Positions 34,397 to 44,037 are shown, numbered from the stretch's first letter. The stretch: 64,000 nucleotides of DNA from Chitinophagales bacterium (GCA_017303395.1 JAFLBN010000006.1:62001-126000); one strand, 5' to 3'. Program-made: numbers and translations. Notes: generated from the sequence alone by a model not told the origin.

Positions 34397-37030
34397 ATGG
34401 AACTCAGTAAGAATTTTCAGCATCAGGACGCAGAAAAACATTGGTACGAACATTGGAACAATGCAGGCTACTTTAACTCTAAACCCGACGGACGTGAGGC
34501 ATACACAATAGTCATGCCGCCGCCGAATGTAACGGGTGTGTTGCACATGGGCCATGCTTTGAACAATACCGTACAGGATGTTTTGATACGCCGTGCCAAA
34601 ATGCTGGGCTATAATACTACGTGGGTACCGGGTACAGACCACGCAAGTATAGCTACTGAAGCTAAGGTAGTAGGCATGCTGCGCGAGCAGGGTATTGACA
34701 AAAACAAACTGAGCCGCGACGAGTTTTTGAAATATGCATGGGAGTGGAAAGAAAAGTATGGTGGCATCATCCTGACACAGCTGAAAAAACTTGGCTGTTC
34801 ACTCGACTGGAACCGTACTGCATTTACCATGGACGATAACTACTACGCTGCAGTAATGCGTGTGTTTGTAGAACTGTATAACAAAGGCTACATCTACCGT
34901 GGTGTAAAGATGATTAACTGGGACCCTAAGGCTAAAACAGCACTTAGCGATGAAGAGGTAATCTTTAAGCAGACCAATTCAAAACTGTATCACGTACGCT
35001 ACAAGCTGGATACAGAAGGTGAAGAATATATAACGATAGCAACCGTTCGTCCTGAAACAATACTGGGCGATACTGCAATATGTGTACACCCTGAAGACCC
35101 GCGTTATGCGCATCTGAAAGGGAAGTTTGCATTTGTGCCACTTATCAATCGCAGAATACCAATCATATTCGATGACTACATTGATATGGAATTTGGTACA
35201 GGTGCATTGAAAGTAACGCCTGCGCACGATTTGAATGACTATAACCTGGGACAGAAACACAGACTACAGGTTGTAGATACGCTGAATGAAGACGGCACAC
35301 TGAGCGAAGCTGCGCAACTGTATGTTGGCGAAGACCGTTTTGCTGTGCGTAAAAAGATAGTTGAAGACCTGAAGGTATCTGGCAATTTTGTAAAAGAGGA
35401 AGAGTATAGCAATCAGGTAGGGTATAGTGAGCGTACGGATGTTGTAATAGAACCACGCCTGAGTATGCAGTGGTGGTGCAATATGCAGGAGCTTGCAAAG
35501 CCTGCGTTGGAAAACGTACTGAACGACAATATAGAGTTCCACCCGGCTAAGTTTAAGAATCTGTACCGCCACTGGATGGAGAACATCAAAGACTGGTGCA
35601 TCAGCCGCCAGCTGTGGTGGGGGCAGCGTATACCTGCGTGGTACGATGTTGAAGGTAATATTTATGTTGCCGAAACGGAAGCGGGAGCATACGAACAATA
35701 CAAGGAAAAGAATCCTGCACTCGCAGCAAGTAACCCTACGCTGAAGCAGGAGGAAGATGTATTAGATACATGGTTCAGCAGCTGGTTGTGGCCAATGGAA
35801 GTCTTTGATTGGAATAAGAACCCGAACAACGAAGAGCTTAAATATTATTACCCGACCAACACATTAGTTACTGCACCTGAAATCATATTCTTCTGGGTAG
35901 CAAGGATGATAATGGCTGGTTATGAATTTTTGGGAGATAAACCTTTCGACAAAGTTTACTTCACGGGTATCGTACGTGATAAGCAGGGCAGAAAGATGAG
36001 TAAGTCCTTGGGCAACTCGCCTGACCTGTTGCAACTGATTGAAGACAATGGTGCCGATGCGGTACGCTTCAGTGTAATGATATCATCTCCTGCAGGTAAT
36101 GACCTGTTGTTTGATGAATCTCAACTGGAACAGGGGCGTAACTTCTGCAATAAAATGTGGAATGCCCTGAAGCTGATAAAAACATGGGAAAGCCGCACAG
36201 CTGATAATGTAAGTGATACAGAAGTACGCTTTGCAATAGACTGGATGGAAAACCGCCTGGCGCAGGTAGCACAGGAAGTTGCGGAGCTGATGAAAGACTT
36301 CCGACTGAGCGAAGGATTGAAAACTATCTATTCGCTGATATGGAATGATTTCTGTTCATGGTATCTGGAGTGGGTGAAGTCTGGTTTTGAGCAGCCAATT
36401 TCGCAACATGTGTATGAACGTACAATTGCTATTTACGAACAACTTATTCAGTTGTTGCATCCATATATGCCGTTCATTACAGAAGAAATTTATCATCAAT
36501 TGCGTAACAGGCAAGGTGGTAATGACCTGATAGTAAAAGAACTGCCTGCTTATGATAGCATAGATGCCAATGTGCTGAAACAAGGTGCTATGCTGCAGGA
36601 GTTGATTACTGCCATACGTGATACACGTAACAAGAATCAACTGAAACCGAAAGATACCATTAAGCTGTGGGTAGATACACAGCACCATGCTTTGTACGAA
36701 CTGACACAGGATATATTGCGTAAGCAAGTGAATGCTGAAGAAATAGGCTATACACAAGAAGCTAAACAAGGTAGTATATCTATCGTAGTACAGACAGATA
36801 AGCTGTATATAGAAACCGCTGCTGCAAACGTAAATACTGATGCACAACGTGAGCAAATGCAGAAAGAACTGGAATACCTGCAGGGCTTTTTGCAAAGTGT
36901 AGAAAAGAAACTGAGCAACGAACGCTTTGTACAAAATGCAAAAGCAGAAGTTGTAGATGCTGAGAAGAAAAAGCAAAGTGATGCGATGGCTAAAATAAAA
37001 GCTATTGAAGAAAGCCTCAGTTTGTTGTAA
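34397..37030 (+). CDS. valS: Valine--tRNA ligase
   Basis: 877 aa, typical. Class I signature motifs: the HIGH-type GVLHMGHAL at residues 48-56 preceded by PPPNVT, and KMSKSLGNSPD near 533. The editing domain carries LGDTAICVHPEDPRY. The C-terminal coiled-coil arm (LEYLQGFLQSVEKKLSN) packs on tRNA. It is followed 11 bp later by a secreted-protein gene that may be co-transcribed. Confidence 0.97.
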   Translation: MELSKNFQHQDAEKHWYEHWNNAGYFNSKPDGREAYTIVMPPPNVTGVLHMGHALNNTVQDVLIRRAKMLGYNTTWVPGTDHASIATEAKVVGMLREQGIDKNKLSRDEFLKYAWEWKEKYGGIILTQLKKLGCSLDWNRTAFTMDDNYYAAVMRVFVELYNKGYIYRGVKMINWDPKAKTALSDEEVIFKQTNSKLYHVRYKLDTEGEEYITIATVRPETILGDTAICVHPEDPRYAHLKGKFAFVPLINRRIPIIFDDYIDMEFGTGALKVTPAHDLNDYNLGQKHRLQVVDTLNEDGTLSEAAQLYVGEDRFAVRKKIVEDLKVSGNFVKEEEYSNQVGYSERTDVVIEPRLSMQWWCNMQELAKPALENVLNDNIEFHPAKFKNLYRHWMENIKDWCISRQLWWGQRIPAWYDVEGNIYVAETEAGAYEQYKEKNPALAASNPTLKQEEDVLDTWFSSWLWPMEVFDWNKNPNNEELKYYYPTNTLVTAPEIIFFWVARMIMAGYEFLGDKPFDKVYFTGIVRDKQGRKMSKSLGNSPDLLQLIEDNGADAVRFSVMISSPAGNDLLFDESQLEQGRNFCNKMWNALKLIKTWESRTADNVSDTEVRFAIDWMENRLAQVAQEVAELMKDFRLSEGLKTIYSLIWNDFCSWYLEWVKSGFEQPISQHVYERTIAIYEQLIQLLHPYMPFITEEIYHQLRNRQGGNDLIVKELPAYDSIDANVLKQGAMLQELITAIRDTRNKNQLKPKDTIKLWVDTQHHALYELTQDILRKQVNAEEIGYTQEAKQGSISIVVQTDKLYIETAAANVNTDAQREQMQKELEYLQGFLQSVEKKLSNERFVQNAKAEVVDAEKKKQSDAMAKIKAIEESLSLL

Positions 37031-37041
37031 CTTTAGTAACT

Positions 37042-37518
37042 ATGAAGCTGAAATCGAAACTGATACTTACGGCATTGTGTATGGCTACTGCTTATAGTTT
37101 GGTAGCGCAGTCTCAGAACAAAGACGAGAAGGCTAAGAAACCTAAGCCAAAGCCAATACCTACTTACTTGGGTAAAAGTGATAAAAGTGGAGGCCCGATT
37201 TCGGAGTCATTGTTTGACAAGCTTGTGTTGGAAGGACTGACGGCAAAAGACTCTGCGGGTAAAGAGTTTAAGGTTACAGCTTTTGTTATAAATTACGGGG
37301 AGCGTAATTTGTATGAAGACTCTGTAGGTAACATGATGATAATGACAGATTATCTGGCAGAGGCTTGCAACGGAGATACATTGAGTACTTTTTTGAAAGC
37401 AAACATAACTGAACGCTCCAAACCCGGCGATACAGTGTACTTCGATCAGGTGATGGTAAAAGCCCCTGAAGGTTTTGCCGCATTTGGGAAAAGCATGAAA
37501 TTTGTAATAACGAAATAA
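37042..37518 (+). CDS. Secreted protein with GldM C-terminal-like domain (weak)
   Basis: 158 aa with signal peptide (MATAYSLVAQ) and a Lys/Pro-rich linker (KAKKPKPKPIPTY). The domain that follows starts GGPISESLFDKLVLEG, contains KEFKVTAFVINYGERNL and ends KPGDTVYFDQVMVKAPEG. This rhythm recalls the C-terminal domain of GldM-type gliding/T9SS proteins, but the match is by eye and uncertain. It lies 11 bp after valS and shares the terminator at 37517. Confidence 0.55.
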   Translation: MKLKSKLILTALCMATAYSLVAQSQNKDEKAKKPKPKPIPTYLGKSDKSGGPISESLFDKLVLEGLTAKDSAGKEFKVTAFVINYGERNLYEDSVGNMMIMTDYLAEACNGDTLSTFLKANITERSKPGDTVYFDQVMVKAPEGFAAFGKSMKFVITK

Positions 37519-37549
37519 AGAAAGGCGGTTTTCAAAACCGCCTTTCTTT
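37517..37549. terminator. Strong bidirectional terminator
   Basis: A perfect 16-bp stem (AAAGAAAGGCGGTTTT / AAAACCGCCTTTCTTT) around a single C lies between convergent genes ending at 37518 (+) and 37570 (-). Confidence 0.85.
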
Positions 37550-37569
37550 TTATAAATCATATCAAATAC

Positions 37570-38517
37570 TTAGTTCACCAATAGCAGGTTCACGCTACGT
37601 TGCAGTATGTTGAAGGCTATTTCTGCCATCAGGTTTTCTTTGTCAAGTGTTGGGTTTACTTCCGTTACCTCAAAGCAGCAGATTTTATGATTCTGCATAA
37701 AAGATGCCATCAAATCTTCCGCTTCACGTTCTTTAAGCCCATTGCTGACAGGTGTGCCTGTACCGCGAGATATAGAGCTGTCAAGGCTGTCAACATCGAA
37801 GGAAACATAGATATCATCACAAGCACTCAGGTGAAGCAGTGTTTGCCTTACTACATTCTCTACGCCCTTACGGCGTACTTCCTGTACAGGTATTACTTTT
37901 ATGCCATGCTTCTTGATAAGATATTCTTCTTCTTTTTCAAAGTCACGAAGGGCTATGTAAACTATATCCTCAGGATTGATTTTCGGAGAAATCTTACCTA
38001 TGTTCTTCAACTTGTTCCAAATGTCTATTGTAGGTGCATCAGGTTGGTGTACCTGGCTTTCTGTGTTGTCAAAAGCTAGTGCAGTTGCCAAAGGCATGCC
38101 ATGCATATTGCCACTTGGTGTGGTATATGGTGTATGGATATCGGCATGTGCATCTATCCATATTACACCCAATCTGTTTTTAGGCTTTGCCATCTTAATG
38201 CCGGCAATAGTGCCACCCGCAGTGCTGTGGTCTCCTGCCAATACCAATGGGAACAGGCCCGATTTCAACGTTTCTGATACAGACTTTGCAACACGTTCAT
38301 ACATAGTATAAACGCCCTGTATTCTTTTGGCATACGGAGATGCGACGGGTTCGTATAAAAGCTTATTCTCAGTTTCTATCTGCTCTGTGGGGAAGTTCAC
38401 AAAAAAGCTGCTCATAAAGTCGAGCGCAGCTATCTTGATGGCATCTATACCAAGGCTTGCCCCTCTTGTGCCTGCACCAATTTCTGAACGTACTTCAATT
38501 ATCTTGATGTTTCGCAT
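37570..38517 (-). CDS. Arginase/formimidoylglutamase/agmatinase family protein
   Basis: 315 aa from the ATG at 38517 (MRNIKIIEVRSEIGAGTRGA); an ATG 12 codons upstream is less convincing. The manganese sites are intact: GDHSTAGG, WIDAHADIHTP and SFDVDSLDSSISRGTGTP, and the C-terminal EVNPTLD. These metalloenzymes hydrolyse arginine or related guanidino compounds. The precise substrate cannot be fixed; arginase is the likeliest in view of the GTGTP motif. It lies downstream of tamL in the same direction. Confidence 0.85.
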   Translation of the reverse strand: MRNIKIIEVRSEIGAGTRGASLGIDAIKIAALDFMSSFFVNFPTEQIETENKLLYEPVASPYAKRIQGVYTMYERVAKSVSETLKSGLFPLVLAGDHSTAGGTIAGIKMAKPKNRLGVIWIDAHADIHTPYTTPSGNMHGMPLATALAFDNTESQVHQPDAPTIDIWNKLKNIGKISPKINPEDIVYIALRDFEKEEEYLIKKHGIKVIPVQEVRRKGVENVVRQTLLHLSACDDIYVSFDVDSLDSSISRGTGTPVSNGLKEREAEDLMASFMQNHKICCFEVTEVNPTLDKENLMAEIAFNILQRSVNLLLVN

Positions 38518-38560
38518 ATGCTCAAAGGTATTAAAAGCCCTCGGGATGCCCAAAAAGGGC

Positions 38561-40969
38561 TTAGAAAGGATAGCCTATAGCGAAGTTGAATACCCAGTCA
38601 TTTCGCCTTATCTGGTCCCATAGCAGGTTGATGTCTTTTATCTTCCAACTGCCTGAACCATCTGCATAGTTAGGTTGCTTCAGTGGTGTGGCAAAATCGA
38701 AACGTGCTACGAGGAAACCTGCATCTAAACGAATACCTAAGCCCGCATCTACAGCAAGGTCATCCCCCAATTTGTTGAACTTAAACTCACCGCCTTCAAA
38801 GCCATCAGATTTTCTTGCCAACCAGATATTACCTGCATCTGCAAATACGGCTCCATTCAGCTTCATGGCACCGGCAAATAGCTTTACAATATCAAATCGG
38901 TATTCTGTGGTAAATTCAATTTTGATATCGCCTGTACGATCTATAACAGTTGGCACTGCACCGGCTGTGTCCTTGAATTTATAACTACCCGGTCCGAGTG
39001 TACGTATTCTGAAACCACGAAGGCTATACGCACCACCGACAAAGTATTGCTTTATGTAGGGTAGTGCAGTAGATTTATCATAAGGAATACCAACACCTAT
39101 CTGCAGTCTTGATGCTAATGTAGCGTGTCTTCTAGTCAAGAATTTTTGTCCGTCTATATCAAACTTTACATACTGTGCGTAGGTACCCAAAGAGTCTATA
39201 ATGCTGTTCAGCCCCCGCATGATGCCACCTGCTTCTTCACCACTTATTTTCAGGAAGTTGTAGTTAATGCCTCTTTTCTTTTCTTTATCGCTGAAGGTAA
39301 AAGTCACGTTTTCGCCCTCTATAAATGTAGGCTTATATGTTTTGGTAAGGTATTCATTGCCCTCCAAACGGCGTTTAAAAGAGTCTGTCAGCGTAGGTAT
39401 GACTTTGTTGATGAAAGCAGGTGAAATTTCCCAATACTTAGTACTTGTTTCCCTCCACTTGTAAGTAAAGTTGGAAGAGATATTAACCATCGTAAAATAG
39501 TCTATACGCTCTACAAGGCCTATACCCACACCAATGGAAGTACGTGGCGTATTGTGACTGCTGATTTTACTTTGTTTGATAGGGAAAAGAAACTTAGGGA
39601 AATCTACACTTGTATTAAAACCTATGCTTCGAGACAGTAAATCTATTCTTTGCTTCAGCGTATCATTAAAGCTTTCAATACCCCCGGTGAGTGACATACT
39701 TAGCAAGTTGGCACCACGTGCAAGGTTCTTGTTGCGAAGACTTAGCGTAAGGTTGGTCCCAGCCAGATAGGTAGTACCGTTTGACAGCTCCCAACTGGTG
39801 TTGTAATCGTATTTGTCTGCAGGTGTCATAATGATGGCACAGTTCAACCAATAGCCATTGTATGCTGCATTTACCGTGTCTTCTCTGAATGAAATACGTA
39901 CTGTTTGGAATACGCCGAGCTCATTCAGTTTATTGATGGTTTCATCATATTCTTGTTGAGAATAGTATCTGCCTGGTAGTATTACCAAGTGGTTCTTGAT
40001 CACTTTTTCACGGATATACTTGTTGTGATACCTGAACTGTACACCATCGAAATTGGATTGTATCATGGTGATACTATCGCGGAAGTCGCTATTGTCTCTG
40101 AAATCGGGAAATACACGGACACGTCTTATACCATAGCGCCTGAATGATTCACGACGTTCATCTTCCGAACGAAGTATGACACGAATATCAAGTGTTGGTT
40201 TTTTGTTATTCTTCTGCAGGGCTATGAAGTTTACTGCACTTTCAAAAGGATTATCTGCATCCTTCAGAAACTGTTTGTTCATCGTATCCAACTCGAAGCT
40301 GATGTTCTCCTGCGTGAACTTATAGAAACCAAGATTGCGCAATATGCCCGTGATGCGGCTTTTCTCGGCTTCAAGCATATCGTAATTAAAATCTTGTCCT
40401 TGCTTCAGTAAAGTATTGTGTTGTTCGGCTTTTACTATTGCCAATGCAGCACTGTCGTCAATGTCGAGGTTTACCTTGTTGATAAGGTAGTTGGTGCCTG
40501 TTTCTACTTTGTAGGTAACATATGCCTTCCTGCCTTTGTACACAGTAGTGTCCGATACTTTGGCATAGAAGTAACCTTTATTAAAAAGATAGGTGCGTAT
40601 GTTGGTTGCAGATTTCTTTTTCAGCGTACTGTCGTATATAACAGGAGGCTCAACAGATTTTGTTTTGAGTTGGTAGTTTTTCGGGTCTTTCTCGTATTTG
40701 TCGTAGCGGAGATTGTACCTATATAGCTTGAAGGGCATATTGCCAATCATGGTGTAGGTATTGGGCTTTTGTGCTACCAGCTTGCTCAGGTTTTCTTTCA
40801 GCTCGCCTTTTTGCGTAACGGGTACGGTAGTTTTCAGCTTTATTTCATTGCTGCGCAGCAGGTATTTGCCCTTAGGTACATGCCTTGTAGCATCGCACCC
40901 AACCATGAAGACGGTAATAATACATACCCCTATCGCCAAAATGGTGTTTACAAATCTTCTGCAATGCAT
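38561..40969 (-). CDS. tamL: TamA-like outer-membrane protein with lipid anchor (TamL)
   Basis: 802 aa. The N-terminus has a lipobox (VFMVGC, anchor Cys25) followed by the conserved CDATRHVPKGKYLLRSNEI. It has POTRA-like repeats (KAYVTYKVETGTNYLINKV) and a BamA-type barrel of about 400 residues ending in WVFNFAIGYPF with a C-terminal Phe. The barrel contains the RGF motif in AYSLRGFRIRTLGPG. TamL is the lipoprotein form of TamA in Bacteroidota, acting in outer-membrane protein assembly with TamB (not in this window). It diverges from the SpoU gene at 41006. Confidence 0.88.
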   Translation of the reverse strand: MHCRRFVNTILAIGVCIITVFMVGCDATRHVPKGKYLLRSNEIKLKTTVPVTQKGELKENLSKLVAQKPNTYTMIGNMPFKLYRYNLRYDKYEKDPKNYQLKTKSVEPPVIYDSTLKKKSATNIRTYLFNKGYFYAKVSDTTVYKGRKAYVTYKVETGTNYLINKVNLDIDDSAALAIVKAEQHNTLLKQGQDFNYDMLEAEKSRITGILRNLGFYKFTQENISFELDTMNKQFLKDADNPFESAVNFIALQKNNKKPTLDIRVILRSEDERRESFRRYGIRRVRVFPDFRDNSDFRDSITMIQSNFDGVQFRYHNKYIREKVIKNHLVILPGRYYSQQEYDETINKLNELGVFQTVRISFREDTVNAAYNGYWLNCAIIMTPADKYDYNTSWELSNGTTYLAGTNLTLSLRNKNLARGANLLSMSLTGGIESFNDTLKQRIDLLSRSIGFNTSVDFPKFLFPIKQSKISSHNTPRTSIGVGIGLVERIDYFTMVNISSNFTYKWRETSTKYWEISPAFINKVIPTLTDSFKRRLEGNEYLTKTYKPTFIEGENVTFTFSDKEKKRGINYNFLKISGEEAGGIMRGLNSIIDSLGTYAQYVKFDIDGQKFLTRRHATLASRLQIGVGIPYDKSTALPYIKQYFVGGAYSLRGFRIRTLGPGSYKFKDTAGAVPTVIDRTGDIKIEFTTEYRFDIVKLFAGAMKLNGAVFADAGNIWLARKSDGFEGGEFKFNKLGDDLAVDAGLGIRLDAGFLVARFDFATPLKQPNYADGSGSWKIKDINLLWDQIRRNDWVFNFAIGYPF

Positions 40970-40991
40970 ATATCAGGTTGGGACAATTAAT

Positions 40992-40999
40992 TAGTTTTG
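40992..40999 (+). promoter_or_regulatory. -7 box next to the SpoU methyltransferase start
   Basis: TAGTTTTG lies only 6 bp upstream of the ATG at 41006, so the transcript would have a leader of a few nucleotides at most, or none. Confidence 0.45.
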
Positions 41000-41005
41000 C
41001 CGGGT

Positions 41006-41746
41006 ATGTTATCCAAGGCACAAAATAAATATATTCGGTCATTATCGCAGCAAAAATATAGGACAGAGCATGGGGTTTTTGTGGTAGAAGGCGATAAAAT
41101 AGCCCGTGAATGGCTTGCTGAAAGCCACAGGATACAGTATATAGTGGCTACAGAACAGTGGCTGCAAGACAATGTTAAACTTACGGGTAAGCATAAAGAT
41201 GCCATCATAGCATCGGTTTCTGAACAGGAATTGCAAGCTGTTTCGCAATTGCAAAAGGCTAATGAGGTATTGCTGGTGGTGTATAGAGATAATGATAATG
41301 CGACACTGCCTGCAGGAGAATGGTGTATAGCACTGGATACATTGCAAGACCCCGGCAATATGGGTACCATAATACGCATTGCAGACTGGTTTGGTATAGG
41401 TCATGTGGTAGCAACGCCTGATAGTGTGGATTTCTATAATCCCAAAGTAATACAGGCAGCTATGGGCGGACACTTGCGTGTGCAGCTACATAGTGCAGAT
41501 ATATTGGAGTTTATTTTGCAGTCTGATGTGCCGGTATATGCCGCAGCATTGGATGGTGATAATATTTATGAGCTGAAAGATGTTAAACCCGGTGTTATTG
41601 TAATAGGCAATGAATCGAAAGGAATATCTGCTGCAGTAATGCAACAAGCAACAAAGAAAATAACCATACCGCGTATAGGCGGGGCAGAGTCGCTGAACGC
41701 AGCAGTGAGTGCAGGTATTATCTGCGCCTTGTTAATAAAGCCTTAA
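41006..41746 (+). CDS. SpoU/TrmH-family RNA methyltransferase
   Basis: 246 aa from ATG 41006 (MLSKAQNKYIRSLSQQKYRT); a TTG three codons upstream is not needed. SPOUT-fold motifs: LDTLQDPGNMGTIIRIADWFG, IGNESKGIS and ESLNAAVSAGI. It 2'-O-methylates an rRNA or tRNA ribose. The N-terminal part is the substrate-binding domain found in RlmB and TsnR-like members. The exact target cannot be fixed. Confidence 0.9.
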   Translation: MLSKAQNKYIRSLSQQKYRTEHGVFVVEGDKIAREWLAESHRIQYIVATEQWLQDNVKLTGKHKDAIIASVSEQELQAVSQLQKANEVLLVVYRDNDNATLPAGEWCIALDTLQDPGNMGTIIRIADWFGIGHVVATPDSVDFYNPKVIQAAMGGHLRVQLHSADILEFILQSDVPVYAAALDGDNIYELKDVKPGVIVIGNESKGISAAVMQQATKKITIPRIGGAESLNAAVSAGIICALLIKP

Positions 41747-41772
41747 ATTGATTTTCAATAGCGTATAATCCA

Positions 41773-41780
41773 TAGTTTTG
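41773..41780 (+). promoter_or_regulatory. -7 box of the DUF4476 gene
   Basis: TAGTTTTG, exact, lies 46 bp upstream of the ATG at 41827. Confidence 0.5.
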
Positions 41781-41826
41781 GCATAGCTGTTGGATTGGCA
41801 GTTATATCAATCTAATCAATCTATTT

Positions 41827-42597
41827 ATGAAGAAAGTATTATTTACATTAATCCTCGTTGCAGTAACGGTAGCCAACCTGATGGCACAGCCAAGGCGCAG
41901 TATCGTAAAAGTAAGAATGAGCGATAACAGCCGTATTGCAGTATCTATCGATGACAGGTATTATGACAAACAAGGTACATCTATTACTATAGGTGATTTG
42001 CCTGCAGGCAGACATTACATTAAAATATACAGGTACACACCATACGCAACAGGCAGGGGGGGTAAAGCACGTGTAGTGTACAGCGGTGGTATTCGCTTAT
42101 CTGCAGGTACTATTACTGAAATGACATATGATGTGCGCAGGAACGATATTTATGCAACAACAGAGTTTATAGATGACAGCTACGATAATCGCAATGACCG
42201 TTGGGATGACCGTAGGGACGACAGACGTGATGACCGCAGAGACGATCGTTGGGACGACCGCAGGGATGACCGTGATGATGTGTATGGTAACAATGGTAGA
42301 TATAACCGTGTATGGACACAACAGGACATGAGCGACCTGAAAAGGCGTGTTGATGATCGTATTGGCGATAGTGATAAGCAAAAACTGGTAGAAGGTGTAC
42401 TGAAAGACAGGCGCTATACCACAGAGCAAATGCGCAGTATACTCTCATGGTTCAGCTTTGAAAGTACAAAAGTAGCAGTAGCGAAATGGGGATATGATAA
42501 TGTGAGCGACAAGCAAAACTACTGGAAGCTGGAAAGTGAGTTTACATTCACCAGCAGCAAGGAAGAATTCAATAGCTACATTAATGGACGGAGGTAA
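41827..42597 (+). CDS. DUF4476 protein with Arg/Asp-rich tandem repeat
   Basis: 256 aa with signal peptide (VAVTVANLMAQ). An N-terminal beta domain (IVKVRMSDNSRIAVSIDD, GDLPAGRHYIKIYRYTPY) is followed by a low-complexity stretch (about residues 118-148) of repeated RWDDRRDD-type units. The last 100 residues form the DUF4476 domain (DMSDLKRRVDDRIGDSDKQ and YWKLESEFTFTSSKEEFNSY). Function unknown. Its 3' end overlaps the convergent PAP2 gene by 17 bp. Confidence 0.8.
   Translation: MKKVLFTLILVAVTVANLMAQPRRSIVKVRMSDNSRIAVSIDDRYYDKQGTSITIGDLPAGRHYIKIYRYTPYATGRGGKARVVYSGGIRLSAGTITEMTYDVRRNDIYATTEFIDDSYDNRNDRWDDRRDDRRDDRRDDRWDDRRDDRDDVYGNNGRYNRVWTQQDMSDLKRRVDDRIGDSDKQKLVEGVLKDRRYTTEQMRSILSWFSFESTKVAVAKWGYDNVSDKQNYWKLESEFTFTSSKEEFNSYINGRR
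42188..42285 (+). repeat. Repeat encoding Arg/Asp-rich units in DUF4476
   Basis: A reiterated unit encodes RWDD, RRDDRRDD-type blocks with imperfect repeats of GACCGTAGGGACGACAGACG-like sequence. The Arg and Asp codons vary, so the protein pattern is better kept than the DNA. Confidence 0.6.
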
Positions 42598-43186
42598 CAA
42601 CCTCCGTTTCTTTTTTGTACAAACCGTAAACCTTGTTGAAAACCTTGCCCGTAAGTATGCCCGCAAATACGCCAAGTATACCACCACATAATACATCCAA
42701 CGGAAAGTGTACCCCTACATATACCTGTGCGTAGGCAACACTTGCTGCCCATAGCAATGAGGCAGGCCATATCCATTTACCATGACGCTGCCAGGTAATA
42801 GAACCAAATACTGCCAATGCAAAGTGATTGGCTGAGTGTGATGATGGAAAACTATAGCCGCTGCCACATGGTACTAACAGATGTACATATTGCTGCAGAT
42901 ACGGATTGTTGCAAGGACGCAGACGGTGCACATATGGCTTAATGAGTGATGCGCTCAACTGGTCTGCAATGGCAAATGTGAGCAGAAAGAATACACACCA
43001 CATCAATCCTTTTTTGCCAAAGTTGATGGTCATAAATAAGAGCAGGAAGAGATAGAGCGGTGCCCATGTCCACTGATTGCGCAGGTAGGGAACAATGGCA
43101 TCGAGCACGTCGTTTTGCCACACGGTATTGAGGTAGTACCATGCTGCATAATCCCATGTTATCAGTGTCTCTATCAGTTTTTGCAA
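42581..43186 (-). CDS. PAP2-family phosphatase
   Basis: 201 aa with six helices. The three family motifs are intact: KPYVHRLRPC, SFPSSHSANHF and YAQVYVGVHFPLDVLCGG. Such membrane phosphatases remove phosphate from lipid phosphates, for example undecaprenyl pyrophosphate or phosphatidic acid; which one is not determinable. It lies 7 bp after the methyltransferase gene in the same direction. Confidence 0.88.
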   Translation of the reverse strand: MQKLIETLITWDYAAWYYLNTVWQNDVLDAIVPYLRNQWTWAPLYLFLLLFMTINFGKKGLMWCVFFLLTFAIADQLSASLIKPYVHRLRPCNNPYLQQYVHLLVPCGSGYSFPSSHSANHFALAVFGSITWQRHGKWIWPASLLWAASVAYAQVYVGVHFPLDVLCGGILGVFAGILTGKVFNKVYGLYKKETEVVTSVH

Positions 43187-43193
43187 AGCCTGT

Positions 43194-43928
43194 TTATTTC
43201 TTGAATACCATTATTAAACGTGGCGATTCCGAAGCACTAAATGCCTGCAGGTTATAGTCGCCGAAAGTTGCTGTTAAAGATAAGCCTGCTGTTTCAAACA
43301 TCTTTACAAAGTCTGCCAGTTCAAATGCTGCAACACTCTCTGTATAGTGGCGGGGTTTATTATCTCCATCCAGAAAGCGGATGTCTTTTATAAAATGCTT
43401 GCGTTCCAGCCTGCGGTTGATGTTGAAGGTATAACTGCCACGTACAATGGTATCTTCAGGTACCAGTGTGTTGGCAATCTTAATGGCATTCATATAATCT
43501 ATCACCAACGTACCACCTTTTTTCAGTGCACGTGCAAAGGATTTTGCTGCAAGCAGATGGTCTCTGTCGTGCGCAAAATAACCGAAGCTGGTAAAGAAAT
43601 TGAAAGCGTAATCGAAGTAGTTGATAAACGCAGGCATACGCATATCGTGTACAAAGAAGTGCAGGTTATCTGCCTCAAATTCCTTTGCTATTTCTATACT
43701 GTGCAACGATAAGTCGAAACCACTGACCTCGAAGCCATGCCCTGCCAACTGGCGGGAATATCTGCCATCGCCACAGGCAATATCCAGCATTTTACTGCCC
43801 TTTGCAGGTTGCAGATAAGTAAGCAGCTTTTCTATAAAAGCCTGTGCCTCGGGTTCGTCCCGATGCTTGTATAGTATTTTATAGTAAGGTGAGCCAAACC
43901 AGGTTTCGAACCAGTCTTTCTTTTCCAT
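43194..43928 (-). CDS. Class I SAM-dependent methyltransferase
   Basis: 244 aa. Motif I: MLDIACGDGRYSRQLAG; motif II region SGFDLSLHSIEIAKEF; post-region ALKKGGTLVIDYMN. The Rossmann fold is clear, the substrate unknown. It is the first gene of a pair with the PAP2 phosphatase and has a promoter-like box at 43946. Confidence 0.85.
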   Translation of the reverse strand: MEKKDWFETWFGSPYYKILYKHRDEPEAQAFIEKLLTYLQPAKGSKMLDIACGDGRYSRQLAGHGFEVSGFDLSLHSIEIAKEFEADNLHFFVHDMRMPAFINYFDYAFNFFTSFGYFAHDRDHLLAAKSFARALKKGGTLVIDYMNAIKIANTLVPEDTIVRGSYTFNINRRLERKHFIKDIRFLDGDNKPRHYTESVAAFELADFVKMFETAGLSLTATFGDYNLQAFSASESPRLIMVFKK

Positions 43929-43945
43929 AGATATGTGCGCAGATG

Positions 43946-43953
43946 CAAATGTA
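43946..43953 (-). promoter_or_regulatory. -7 box of the methyltransferase-PAP2 pair
   Basis: Reads TACATTTG on the minus strand, an exact match 17 bp upstream of the ATG at 43928. Confidence 0.5.
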
Positions 43954-43991
43954 GTTGATAAACCTGCAATTGAGTATGATGGAATATGCTG

Positions 43992-43999
43992 TATTTTTG
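43992..43999 (+). promoter_or_regulatory. -7 box of the GroES-like gene
   Basis: TATTTTTG followed by CACCGC, exact to TAnnTTTG, lies 38 bp before the ATG at 44038. Confidence 0.5.
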
Positions 44000-44037
44000 C
44001 ACCGCTTTTTTAATTCAATATATAAGACTTGTATAAT

